Shown piece after piece: positions 19,401 through 25,774 of a DNA stretch of 25,774 bases. Position 1 is the first letter of the stretch; each line of letters opens with the position of its first letter. The notes beneath the pieces are model-generated. The model saw only the letters and a program-made list of their open reading frames with translations, ran no database searches and had not been told where the DNA came from. The stretch comes from Trichomonas tenax (lineage: Eukaryota; Parabasalia; Trichomonadida; Trichomonadidae), in the NCBI GenBank assembly GCA_023091735.1, contig JALKBU010000752.1, positions 1-25,774 of the forward strand, written 5' to 3'. The position numbers and the translations under genes are program-made.

Positions 19401-20872
19401 TTATCCTCTGGCTTGTCGCCATATCTCAGCTTGACGCAGTCGCCCCAGATGACGACTTGCCTGCGCAAATACGCCTCGGAATTCTTGGAGATGAAATCTT
19501 CTGTTGGCTTCGCGCCAAAGATCCATCCGTTGTTGGCCAAGTGCATGAGCTTCTCGTTCTTTGTTCCCTTAAAAGCAACGATTGGTGTGAAGTAGCGCCA
19601 TGAGATTGGACGCTTGATTGTAATTGGGCCGAGCTGTGGACCGTTTGGATCGTAGCGGTTGTAGCAGAATCCGTTGACGATTGCTGTGACAACATCATTG
19701 ACGAGCGACTCGAAGTGCTGAACGAATGGAGCATTGATTGTCTTGACAGCGAGCTCGAATTCGTGTATTCTGTTCTCATCTGTCTGTCCCGGCATCCTGA
19801 ACAAAGCCATTGCGTAGTTGTTATCGATGTGGATCGAGTTCATCGTGTATGTGCCATCATTGACAACACCGCGTGTGCGAAGAATGTTCAAACGCTGTGG
19901 AGAGCCATAGTTAAGCGCTCTCATGCGAAGCATTTCGAAATTCTTTGTAAGTGTTGTGTCATCGCCTTCAACAAGTGCCTTGAGAGCTGCTGCTTCGTCG
20001 ATTGTGAAGAAGCGCGAGAAATCACTTGCGAGAATTCTCTTCTTGATGTGATTGAACAAATTGTCACGCATTGATGCAGAGAGATCTGCTGGAAGCTCTT
20101 TAACCTTTCCTTCTGCAATTTCGTTTGAGATTTCCGTGATCAAATTATCGAGATAGATCGCTGGGATGAGATGAGGTGAGTTTTCCTCGTTGTAGCCGGC
20201 TTCTGGGTGCTGTGAGAGCCAAGGTGAGTCCTGATTCGTGTGATTGAGGACAATATCTGTCATAAAAACGATATTGAGCTTAGATTCGATCTCTTTGACT
20301 GTCTTCTTGAAAAGATCCCATGCTTTTGTGTTGTCGTAGCCCTTTGGAAGCAAGAATTTGCTGATAGCGAGCTGATCTTTGATCGAATAATGTGAATGAT
20401 GGCCGAGTTCTTGGAATGGCGGAATGTGTATCATGTTGTAGCCAATCCTTGAAATCGGTGTTAAATTCTCGACCCAGTTGTCCAAAGTTCCAATGCAGCG
20501 ACCATAATTCGTTTGTATGTTTAAGCCGCTTGCAGAAACCTTCTTGTTGTTAATAGTAATGATTGGATCGACGATGAAACGTACTGTTGGTCCGCTTGTT
20601 GTCTCCTTCTTCAAGTTCAATGAGAAGGCTCCAGGTAGGATGATATTGAATTCGAAAATAATATCCTCCATGCAGCTGTAGTCCTTGCTCTGCATGACAA
20701 CCTGTGTTTTAGCAGTTTTCGATGGATGGTTTGTTTCTAATATTGTTGATGGAGAGTGAAAATCAGTGCCAATCGGGACAACGACTTGAAGGGTGTGGTC
20801 GGGATCAGATATGCGGATGATTCCGATGTCAACACCGCCGTCATTGTTCAGAGTCATTGTTAAAGGCTTCAT
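16466..20872 (-). CDS. AGL: Bifunctional glycogen debranching enzyme
   Basis: A 1,468-residue protein, close to the usual 1,500 or so of eukaryotic debranching enzymes, carrying both activities. The N-terminal 4-alpha-glucanotransferase (GH13 type) shows region I [13 protein letters not shown] (207-219 area, with D206), region II [10 protein letters not shown] with nucleophile D515, region III [8 protein letters not shown] with acid/base E544, and region IV [11 protein letters not shown] with D618. The C-terminal amylo-alpha-1,6-glucosidase (GH133 type) shows [15 protein letters not shown] (1015-1029), [33 protein letters not shown] with candidate acid D1187, [14 protein letters not shown], and [10 protein letters not shown] with candidate base E1420. 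It removes branch points during cytosolic glycogen breakdown. All catalytic residues appear present. The gene is distinctly G+C-richer than its neighbours, consistent with high expression. The ATG at 20872-20870 is the natural start. Confidence 0.97.
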   Translation of the reverse strand: [1468 protein letters not shown]

Positions 20873-20977
20873 TTATACTGTGTGTTAAATAACCGCCTGA
20901 CTCTCAAAATTTGTATAATATATTGACCAAATATATCCTTGTTTTCATTGTTATTGGTTGAGAATTTTTTCTTTTCG

Positions 20978-21171
20978 AAAAGTGACAAATTTTATATTTG
21001 TATAAAAGTGACTTTTATGATTTTTGTTGCTATTTAATGATGTTATGTTTAAAATAATTTGTAAGAAAAGTGACGAATTTTGATTTACATCATACAAATT
21101 TATCATGTGTCGATCTTATTCACACTATTATTGGAAACGTGACATCTTGATTTTTTCATTTCAAAAGTGAC
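20978..21171. promoter_or_regulatory. Cluster of AAAAGTGAC motifs
   Basis: Exact AAAAGTGAC occurs at 20978-20986, 21004-21012, 21066-21074 and 21163-21171, with a one-base variant AAACGTGAC at 21135-21143. All are on the plus strand (GTCACTTTT on the strand of the debranching gene), 105-300 bp upstream of its ATG. The same 9-mer is found as GTCACTTTT at 21806, 25451 and 25472. Clustering of a 9-mer this often in non-coding DNA suggests a transcription-factor site array or a dispersed repeat. Confidence 0.5.
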
Positions 21172-21643
21172 ATCATTAATGACGAGGGGAGAGCTGTCAC
21201 ATGATAGAGAACCTTAAAGTTCTTTTTCGAAAATAATGATTGCTTAGGTCCATGTTATAATGAATTAAAATTGACGTGTAAATATCAAATTTTGACAAAT
21301 ATCTTATTTTTTCTCGAAAATTGGACATCTGTTACATATTGACCAAATTAAGAATCGCGCATATTTAAATAATAACTCGTAAATTATTTCTATTAAGTTA
21401 TACTCAATTTTGTTTCTCTATGGATCGATTTTTCTAGAATTTAAATTAGCTTTACTATAATTTGTAGTATCTCTAATGCTATGCTTGTCATCTCTATCAT
21501 CTGTGATATTTGATATTTCTCTTATGTCAATTATTAGATTGTGGTATATATATATAATATACGTATTATACGTTTCGAAATGAGTATATTTTCTTTGAGA
21601 AACTACAGCAATTGACAGCATCTATACATCAGGGTGATATCTT

Positions 21644-21655
21644 GACTTTAAAGTC
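21644..21655. promoter_or_regulatory. 12-bp perfect palindrome upstream of RING-like fragment
   Basis: GACTTTAAAGTC is its own reverse complement and ends 32 bp before the ATG at 21688 of the decayed RING-like gene. It could be a protein-binding site. Its half TTAAAGTC also resembles the CTTAAAGTCAC string at 25445. Function is not shown by sequence alone. Confidence 0.25.
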
Positions 21656-21687
21656 CAAATAGAAAATCCATCAAAATATAATTAACA

Positions 21688-22274
21688 ATGGCGGAATCTT
21701 TAATACCCAATACATTAATATTGAAGTACGCCATGCAGCACAAAATGGTTTGTCCTTCAATGTTGTCAGACAATACAGCATTTTAGGAAAGCAACAATAG
21801 TAAATGTCACTTTTATTGAAATAACCTTATTAATGAAACTGAGGTAAAATTTCACTCATATGTAACGAGAGAGTATTGACGCGCAAATTCAGAATTACAA
21901 ACAAAGGTACGATTTGTTTACCTTTTATTCCTGACATTAATTTAATTCTTCGAGTTTTCTCTGATATGAAGAAATCATGTAAACAAATACGTGAAGATTT
22001 CACAGCCGTTAAAAGTTTCGAATATAAGCTATCAATTGACACTGATCACCTTAAAATTACAGAATTCATACTTTTTACCGACAAGAAATTCACAGTTAAA
22101 CTAGATACATCGATTAATATTGTGGAAGATCACGATACGTTAGATAATTGCTTATTTTGTTTATCAAATAAAGCAATTCTATCAAAATTACCTTGTAAAC
22201 CTTGTACAATGTGCAGCGCTTGTCAAGCTGACCCTGAAATTACTGCAAATTTTTGTCCATATTGCTTTACTTAA
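21688..22274 (+). pseudogene. Decayed RING-finger protein gene
   Basis: The last segment (open from 21843 to TAA at 22272-22274) ends with a RING-like metal-binding pattern at 22149-22265: CLFC, then LPCKPCTMCSAC, then CPYC. This matches the C-terminal RING of E3 ubiquitin ligases of the C-x2-C ... PC-x-H-x3-C-x2-C ... CP-x-C type, except that the usual His is replaced (PCKPC instead of PCxH), with an extra nearby Cys. There is no ATG near the beginning of this segment; its first ATG is at 21966. Upstream, an ATG frame from 21688 runs to TAG 21784, a shifted frame from about 21785 reads KATIVNVTFIEITLLMKLR, and a second shift leads into the RING segment. Two one-base shifts in 100 bp imply a disrupted gene. 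Alternatively, only a short product from 21966 (102 residues) is made. No intron signals were seen. Confidence 0.5.
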
Positions 22275-22460
22275 TATTCATGAAAATCAACTAATCTATT
22301 CAAATCGAACTCGAATATGGCGTGTTAGCATTTTTCACTTATTAGCATGAAAAAGTAAGTTATATATAAATCATGAAAAAAATATAGATCAAAATCAAAG
22401 AAAAATGATAATATTAACTACATGTATACCTCATATATACTACAAATATTTATTACAAAG

Positions 22461-23702
22461 TTAATTCTTGTTCAAATTCTTCTTAATCAATTTCTCAACT
22501 CTCGATTCATGGCTCTTAAGAACAGCAACTACATGTGCATCGTTCCAAAACTTAACTTTCATAGATTCAATGCCTTCAATAATCTTCATTAAGTCTTCTG
22601 GTGATCTTTCTCTAAAATTATCAGGCGGTGAGTACGAAAGCAAGGAGTGTCTTAGAATATCTCTTAAAGCTTGCGCGTGTCTCCACCTCTTAAAAGTATC
22701 TGTTTTTTCAAATGCAACGAAGTCCTCGAAAGTTGGCATATCAGGTGTTCCAAATTCTTTCAATATCTCTCTAAAGTGCTCTGTTGCAAATGGTCTGTGA
22801 ACAAAGTCTGAATAAGGATCGATTGATAAAATCATATCGAGTTCTGCGAGAATCATCTTCAAAATCTTCGAAGTATGCTTTGACATATGATCATGAACGT
22901 TAGTTTCATCTGATTGGGTTGCTTTTTTGACTGTTTTCACGTTGAGAATGAGTTTGAACTGTTTGCACTTAGCTAATTCACTGTATGAGCTTCCAACTAT
23001 CTTAAAAGATGTATCTCCGCTGATTACAGTTTTGAAGCGAGGATCAGACTTCTGTAGCCAAATGACGCAGTTATTATCGTATAATAAAGGAGTGATTAAT
23101 GAAAAAGCCGCAAAACACGCTTTGCAGCATATATCTGCTGATGGAGAGAGAATAAGCACAGGAGATCCTGTTATAAGCGCTTTCCAAAGTTTCGGAATAT
23201 CATCACTCGTGAAAAACTTCATTGGATTATACTGCATGTACGAGAAGTGCGAAATGTCGAAATTGATCGCAAGCGAACTCGTAGGAAACGTTAATACAGC
23301 AGATTCAACAGCACCTCTTGGCCAAGTTGTTAGCATTGACGTGACATAAGCGAATGCATTTGTTGGCTCTGGTACACCGGTGAGAACGAACTGCTTTTTA
23401 ACCTCCTTCAAGAAAGTTCCGAGAAGTGATGCATAAGGCCTTCTCGTTGTGATGAGAATTGCGTATGGTTCTTCTTCGAACATGAACAAAAGGCAGTGAT
23501 AGAAAACTTGGTTGATGTTAAATGAGTAAACTAGCGGGATTTTCGACATAATAATTTTCTCTTCTGGAAAAGGCCAACACGTAGAACAGAAATAAATGGC
23601 GTCATAGCCGAGATCTGTCCCCTCTGGCATCGACTCTTTGATACAAGGGATGTAGGACTTGTCAAAGTGTACTAAATAACATGCATCATAAATCGAAGAC
23701 AT
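22461..23702 (-). CDS. DENND6-like DENN-domain protein (Rab regulator)
   Basis: A 413-residue protein. LWKALITGSPVLILSPSADI (172-191) followed by SLITPLLYDNNCVIWLQKSD (201-220) and PRFK matches the DENN core of the DENND6/FAM116 family, where the corresponding text is a 'LW.L...G.P..V.APSP' strand, then 'ISPL.Y..DFRPYFTIHDSEFK'. The C-terminal helices (residues about 270-410, with TFKRWRHAQALRDILRHSL) also fit the helical tail of that family. DENN proteins activate Rab GTPases by nucleotide exchange (DENND6 acts on Rab14 in animals), here presumably at endosomal membranes. It is shorter than animal DENND6 (about 600 residues), mainly in the N-terminal part. The ATG at 23702-23700 begins MSSIYDACYLVHFDK, which fits the first strand of the upstream longin-like DENN lobe. 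GGGGTT-type motifs lie 9-36 bp upstream. Confidence 0.72.
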   Translation of the reverse strand: MSSIYDACYLVHFDKSYIPCIKESMPEGTDLGYDAIYFCSTCWPFPEEKIIMSKIPLVYSFNINQVFYHCLLFMFEEEPYAILITTRRPYASLLGTFLKEVKKQFVLTGVPEPTNAFAYVTSMLTTWPRGAVESAVLTFPTSSLAINFDISHFSYMQYNPMKFFTSDDIPKLWKALITGSPVLILSPSADICCKACFAAFSLITPLLYDNNCVIWLQKSDPRFKTVISGDTSFKIVGSSYSELAKCKQFKLILNVKTVKKATQSDETNVHDHMSKHTSKILKMILAELDMILSIDPYSDFVHRPFATEHFREILKEFGTPDMPTFEDFVAFEKTDTFKRWRHAQALRDILRHSLLSYSPPDNFRERSPEDLMKIIEGIESMKVKFWNDAHVVAVLKSHESRVEKLIKKNLNKN

Positions 23703-23710
23703 TGGATAAG

Positions 23711-23738
23711 AACCCCCTCTATCTTGTTCTCTAACCCC
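23711..23738 (-). promoter_or_regulatory. Paired GGGGTT motifs before the DENND6-like gene
   Basis: On the coding strand TTGGGGTTAGA and AGGGGGTTCTT lie 9-36 bp upstream of the ATG (plus-strand AACCCC at 23711-23716 and 23733-23738). The neighbouring PDI-like gene has the same pair. Such G-runs are rare in this AT-rich window, so a core-promoter role is plausible. Confidence 0.4.
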
Positions 23739-23870
23739 AAAATCACCATCTAACTTTATTTGTCAATTTTTTCATTACACAACAAAAATCAAGCTTATTT
23801 ACGTGGCAAACAAAAAAAATTCTGTCATTTAACTTTTTTACATGGCAAATACATCATTTTTCAAAAAATC

Positions 23871-23971
23871 ACTTATAGAAGTGCTTCAAATCTATTTGCT
23901 GTTCAAAAAAAATGATTTAGAATATAGAAGTTATTTGAGCAGTTAATAATTACTTATAGAAGTGCTTCAAA
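23871..23971. repeat. 20-bp exact direct repeat
   Basis: ACTTATAGAAGTGCTTCAAA occurs at 23871-23890 and again at 23952-23971, 81 bp apart, with a weaker partial copy (ATATAGAAGTTATTTGA) between them. Each copy contains GAAGTGCTTC, a perfect 10-bp palindrome. Confidence 0.85.
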
Positions 23972-24148
23972 AACTAGAATATAAAGATTTTTTCAAAACT
24001 CGATATAGAGATTGTTAGTTTTTATGCACATGGTCGTTTTTAGAAACATAATTTCATTAAACTTCAATATCTTGAATAGCTAGGAATGATTTTTAGAAAT
24101 AACTTTTATATTTTATAAACAAAAGTATTATCAAACAGTAATGAGAAG

Positions 24149-25318
24149 TTATTGGAGTTTTCTGTATAGCATTCTACGTCTGCGATCATATATTGATTGA
24201 ACACATCCTATCACGAAGATCATGATGAGGACAGCAAATATGGAAATGAATAATGCGAGTGCAGCAATTCCTTTTCTTCTGAAATCATCTGCAAGATTCA
24301 TTATAAAACCAATGAAGCCACCACCGGCACCAGTAGCTCTAACTTTACCATCTTGGACTTTTCCAATCCATTCAAGGATTTCCTTTGCGTCTAAGCTGTC
24401 TTTGTAATACCAATTAAAATGTTTCTTCGGATTATACATCATTACTTGCGGTCCAGCACCAACTTTGATTAACAACTCTAAGCAAAGCTTTGGAACCATA
24501 TCGCACTTGAGGTGTGAAGCTCGCATTTCCATTTTGCTTCTAAGAATCATTGATGTAAATCCTTCTAAAAATGAAGGATGTTCATCAGCGAGTAACAAAA
24601 CATTGTAATTATTTTCTTTTGCGTGATCGAAGAATAAAGCTGAAATAGGAGTAATTGGAGGGAAAGCGAACTTATTAATGAACACCTGAAGATCTTCTTT
24701 CGTGAAATTTCCATTAAAATTATTTGTGGAATTGAAACTTGGAGATGTGTTGAATAAAACATTATCATTGGATGAATTATCAAGAGTGAAGTTCAAAATT
24801 GCAAATAAGCATGGATAATTCTTGAAATATTGCGCGATATCGACAATTGTTTGTGTTATGTCATGTTCTTGAGATTTCTGATATACAAAGATAGAGTTTT
24901 CCTTGTAGTCAACGAGTAATTGTTGGTATTCTTCTTTAGTTTGTACATTTACAATTGTTCTTCCGGCGTGCTTTTCGATAAAGGAGACAATACTTCCGAA
25001 ATCGATTGTACCATAATATCCTTCAGCTTTACCTGGTGTGGAATGAACCCAATACAAACCAGGCGTGAAAGAATCTGGAAAAGCACTGCAAATCTTTTGG
25101 TAATTGTCGCAATTAATACGAACAAGAGAAAACCTATTGTCATCGGCGTATTTTTCTTCGAGTTTTTCGAATATAGAGTTGTGTTCAATACAATGGGGGC
25201 ACCAATCTGATACGAGAATGGCCATATATGGTGTGTGCACTATGTCGCTGAAGAGATATGGAAAATCCTTCTTTGTAAGATTGAAACTGTAAGTTAACAC
25301 ACAAAGAAAAACAAACAT
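24149..25318 (-). CDS. Membrane-anchored PDI/thioredoxin-like protein (CPHC)
   Basis: A 389-residue protein. Residues 1-12 (MFVFLCVLTYSF) look like a short signal peptide. A thioredoxin domain follows, with the redox site WCPHC at 39-43 and a TPG (P86) at the usual cis-proline place. The middle (about 125-325) could hold one or two redox-inactive thioredoxin folds. A single membrane span lies at about 350-372 (IAALALFISIFAVLIMIFVI), followed by a basic tail RRRRMLYRKLQ. This is the layout of type I membrane PDI-family (TMX-like) oxidoreductases that make or shuffle disulfides in the endoplasmic reticulum. The ending RKLQ is a basic pair at -4/-3 and could act as a KKXX-like retrieval signal. 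NFT, NSS and NST sites in the lumenal part are candidate glycosylation sites. CPHC rather than the usual CGHC is the DsbA-type active-site sequence. The ATG directly precedes the signal peptide. Confidence 0.82.
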   Translation of the reverse strand: MFVFLCVLTYSFNLTKKDFPYLFSDIVHTPYMAILVSDWCPHCIEHNSIFEKLEEKYADDNRFSLVRINCDNYQKICSAFPDSFTPGLYWVHSTPGKAEGYYGTIDFGSIVSFIEKHAGRTIVNVQTKEEYQQLLVDYKENSIFVYQKSQEHDITQTIVDIAQYFKNYPCLFAILNFTLDNSSNDNVLFNTSPSFNSTNNFNGNFTKEDLQVFINKFAFPPITPISALFFDHAKENNYNVLLLADEHPSFLEGFTSMILRSKMEMRASHLKCDMVPKLCLELLIKVGAGPQVMMYNPKKHFNWYYKDSLDAKEILEWIGKVQDGKVRATGAGGGFIGFIMNLADDFRRKGIAALALFISIFAVLIMIFVIGCVQSIYDRRRRMLYRKLQ

Positions 25319-25349
25319 TTTTTTGTTTAGATTTTTAATATATTTACGA

Positions 25350-25375
25350 AACCCCTGCTAAATTTTAATAACCCC
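25350..25375 (-). promoter_or_regulatory. Paired GGGGTT motifs before the PDI-like gene
   Basis: Plus-strand AACCCC at 25350-25355 and 25370-25375 reads GGGGTT on the coding strand, 32-57 bp upstream of the ATG at 25318. The two copies are 20 bp apart. They parallel the pair upstream of the DENND6-like gene (22 bp apart). Confidence 0.4.
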
Positions 25376-25405
25376 TTTGAGATTTTTAATAAGTTTACAA
25401 ACAAG

Positions 25406-25774
25406 TCAGGGACAAAAGTGAACATCAAAAAGCGACCTGTGAACCTTAAAGTCACTTTTCATGAATAAACTGTCACTTTTTTGTGTGGGCAAATTGTCAC
25501 CTTTATAAAAAGTGTTATAAATATCTTTGTAGTCTAAACAATACTGACATTTATAGATTGAAACTCCGCGCTGAGTATGAAGACCATAAACGTAGTTCAT
25601 TGCAAATTTTTGTTGCACTCCAAACCAAGAAACTCGGTCGAAATTATCTCTTCTTGCATGGTAAATATGAATTATAAACAAATAATTTGAAGAAAAAAAA
25701 TAAAAATTTAGTAAAAAACGAATTTTACAAAGAATATAAGGATCAAATTGAGAATCTAAATAATATAAATCAGT
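25406..25774 (-). CDS. Possible partial CDS at right edge
   Basis: One minus-strand frame is open from the window edge (25774) to a TAA at 25408-25406, 122 codons with no stop in very AT-rich DNA. The readable middle includes VSWFGVQQKFAMNYVYGLHT and a KCQYC pair; the part nearest the edge is Phe/Tyr/Leu-rich and resembles translated T runs. The C-terminal third (QKSDSLFMKSDFK) is encoded by the AAAAGTGAC-type repeats found elsewhere in non-coding DNA. It could be the end of a gene or a transposon-derived ORF entering from the right, or merely a T-rich strand lacking stops. No family is recognised. Confidence 0.3.
   Translation of the reverse strand, partial: TDLYYLDSQFDPYILCKIRFLLNFYFFSSNYLFIIHIYHARRDNFDRVSWFGVQQKFAMNYVYGLHTQRGVSIYKCQYCLDYKDIYNTFYKGDNLPTQKSDSLFMKSDFKVHRSLFDVHFCP
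25414..25504. repeat. Second cluster of AAAAGTGAC-type motifs
   Basis: AAAAGTGAA (25414-25422), GTCACTTTT (25451-25459 and 25472-25480) and GTCACCTTT (25496-25504) lie within 91 bp, 96-186 bp upstream of the PDI-like gene. The string GAACCTTAAAGT at 25441-25452 is identical to 21209-21220 near the first cluster, and AAAAGTGA(A)CATC is shared with 21163. This supports common descent of the two spacers rather than chance. Confidence 0.55.

Larger units (their letters stand above)
20873..21687. other. Repeat-rich spacer upstream of the debranching gene
   Basis: About 815 bp without a gene. It holds the AAAAGTGAC cluster (20978-21171), a 13-bp exact direct repeat ATATTGACCAAAT (20920-20932 and 21336-21348), a 12-mer GAACCTTAAAGT (21209-21220) shared with 25441-25452, and a perfect 12-bp palindrome GACTTTAAAGTC (21644-21655). 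The sequence otherwise is AT-rich, including a TA run at about 21545-21560. It serves as the upstream region of both the minus-strand debranching enzyme and the plus-strand RING-like fragment. Confidence 0.6.
23703..24148. other. Spacer with several direct repeats
   Basis: About 450 bp between two minus-strand genes. Next to the DENND6-like gene are two AACCCC strings (23711 and 23733). Then come ACGTGGCAAA (23801-23810) and ACATGGCAAA (23840-23849), both preceded by TTT, and a 20-bp exact repeat (23871 and 23952). The remaining sequence is AT-rich. On the minus strand, downstream of the PDI-like stop, TAATACTTTTGTTTATAAAA could serve as its 3' end. No ORF is worth reporting. Confidence 0.6.

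Noticed and set aside
16757..19779. Many 60-130 codon frames on both strands across this region
   Set aside because: They all overlap the debranching-enzyme gene, whose catalytic motifs fix the true frame. G+C-rich codons reduce stops in the other frames.
25483..25677. 64-codon plus-strand frame beginning MWANCHLYKK
   Set aside because: It begins at GTG, overlaps the open minus-strand frame, and shows no motif.
1..25774. CRISPR arrays, rRNA genes, bacterial operons
   Set aside because: No regularly spaced repeats with unique spacers, no rRNA-like stretches and no ribosome-binding sites were seen. Gene content is eukaryotic.

Overview
The window looks like AT-rich nuclear DNA of a protist, most likely a parabasalid of the trichomonad type. 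Supporting signs are: a leucine-rich-repeat gene with the 23-residue BspA-like pattern common in trichomonads; long uninterrupted coding regions (one of 2,889 codons) with no visible introns; short gene spacing; and eukaryote-only families (DENN-domain protein, bifunctional glycogen debranching enzyme, nucleoplasmin-like chaperone, transmembrane PDI-like protein). The standard genetic code fits every intact gene. The assignment is inference from gene content, not from a marker gene. Entamoeba, which also carries BspA-like proteins, is a weaker alternative.

Layout. 1-3600 is a gene graveyard: a possible partial minus-strand gene at the left edge, a short inverted-repeat element containing a 37-bp tandem duplication, a broken minus-strand gene (298-1248), about 1.5 kb of degenerate AT-rich DNA, and a BspA-like LRR gene broken by one extra TA unit in a dinucleotide run. 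3831-24148 is dominated by intact genes: a nucleoplasmin-like histone chaperone (+), a giant LRR plus coiled-coil protein (+), an importin/exportin-like helical repeat protein (+), and, converging on it, a 1,468-residue glycogen debranching enzyme (-). After an 800-bp spacer rich in short repeats come a decayed RING-finger gene (+), a DENND6-like DENN protein (-), and a membrane-anchored thioredoxin/PDI-like protein with a CPHC active site (-). A minus-strand frame stays open across the last 369 bp and runs off the right edge.

The intact genes do not form an operon or a single pathway. They are housekeeping functions: chromatin, a large structural coiled coil, nuclear transport, glycogen breakdown, Rab-linked membrane traffic and secretory-pathway redox. 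The debranching enzyme is much richer in G+C than its neighbours (one sampled 60-base line is 35/60 G+C, against 17/60 in a line of the coiled-coil gene), consistent with codon selection for high expression.

The most unusual material is between the genes. A 9-mer, AAAAGTGAC, occurs four times exactly within 200 bp upstream of the debranching enzyme and recurs in the spacer upstream of the PDI-like gene, where a second 12-mer is also shared, suggesting a dispersed non-coding repeat. The two minus-strand genes at the right each carry paired AACCCC (GGGGTT on the coding strand) just upstream of the ATG. The exportin-like gene has three copies of a motif at exact 19-bp spacing before its ATG. Several genes share an AATAAAAAATGTTTG-like signal just after the stop, and one such 3' end is duplicated at a 150-bp offset.
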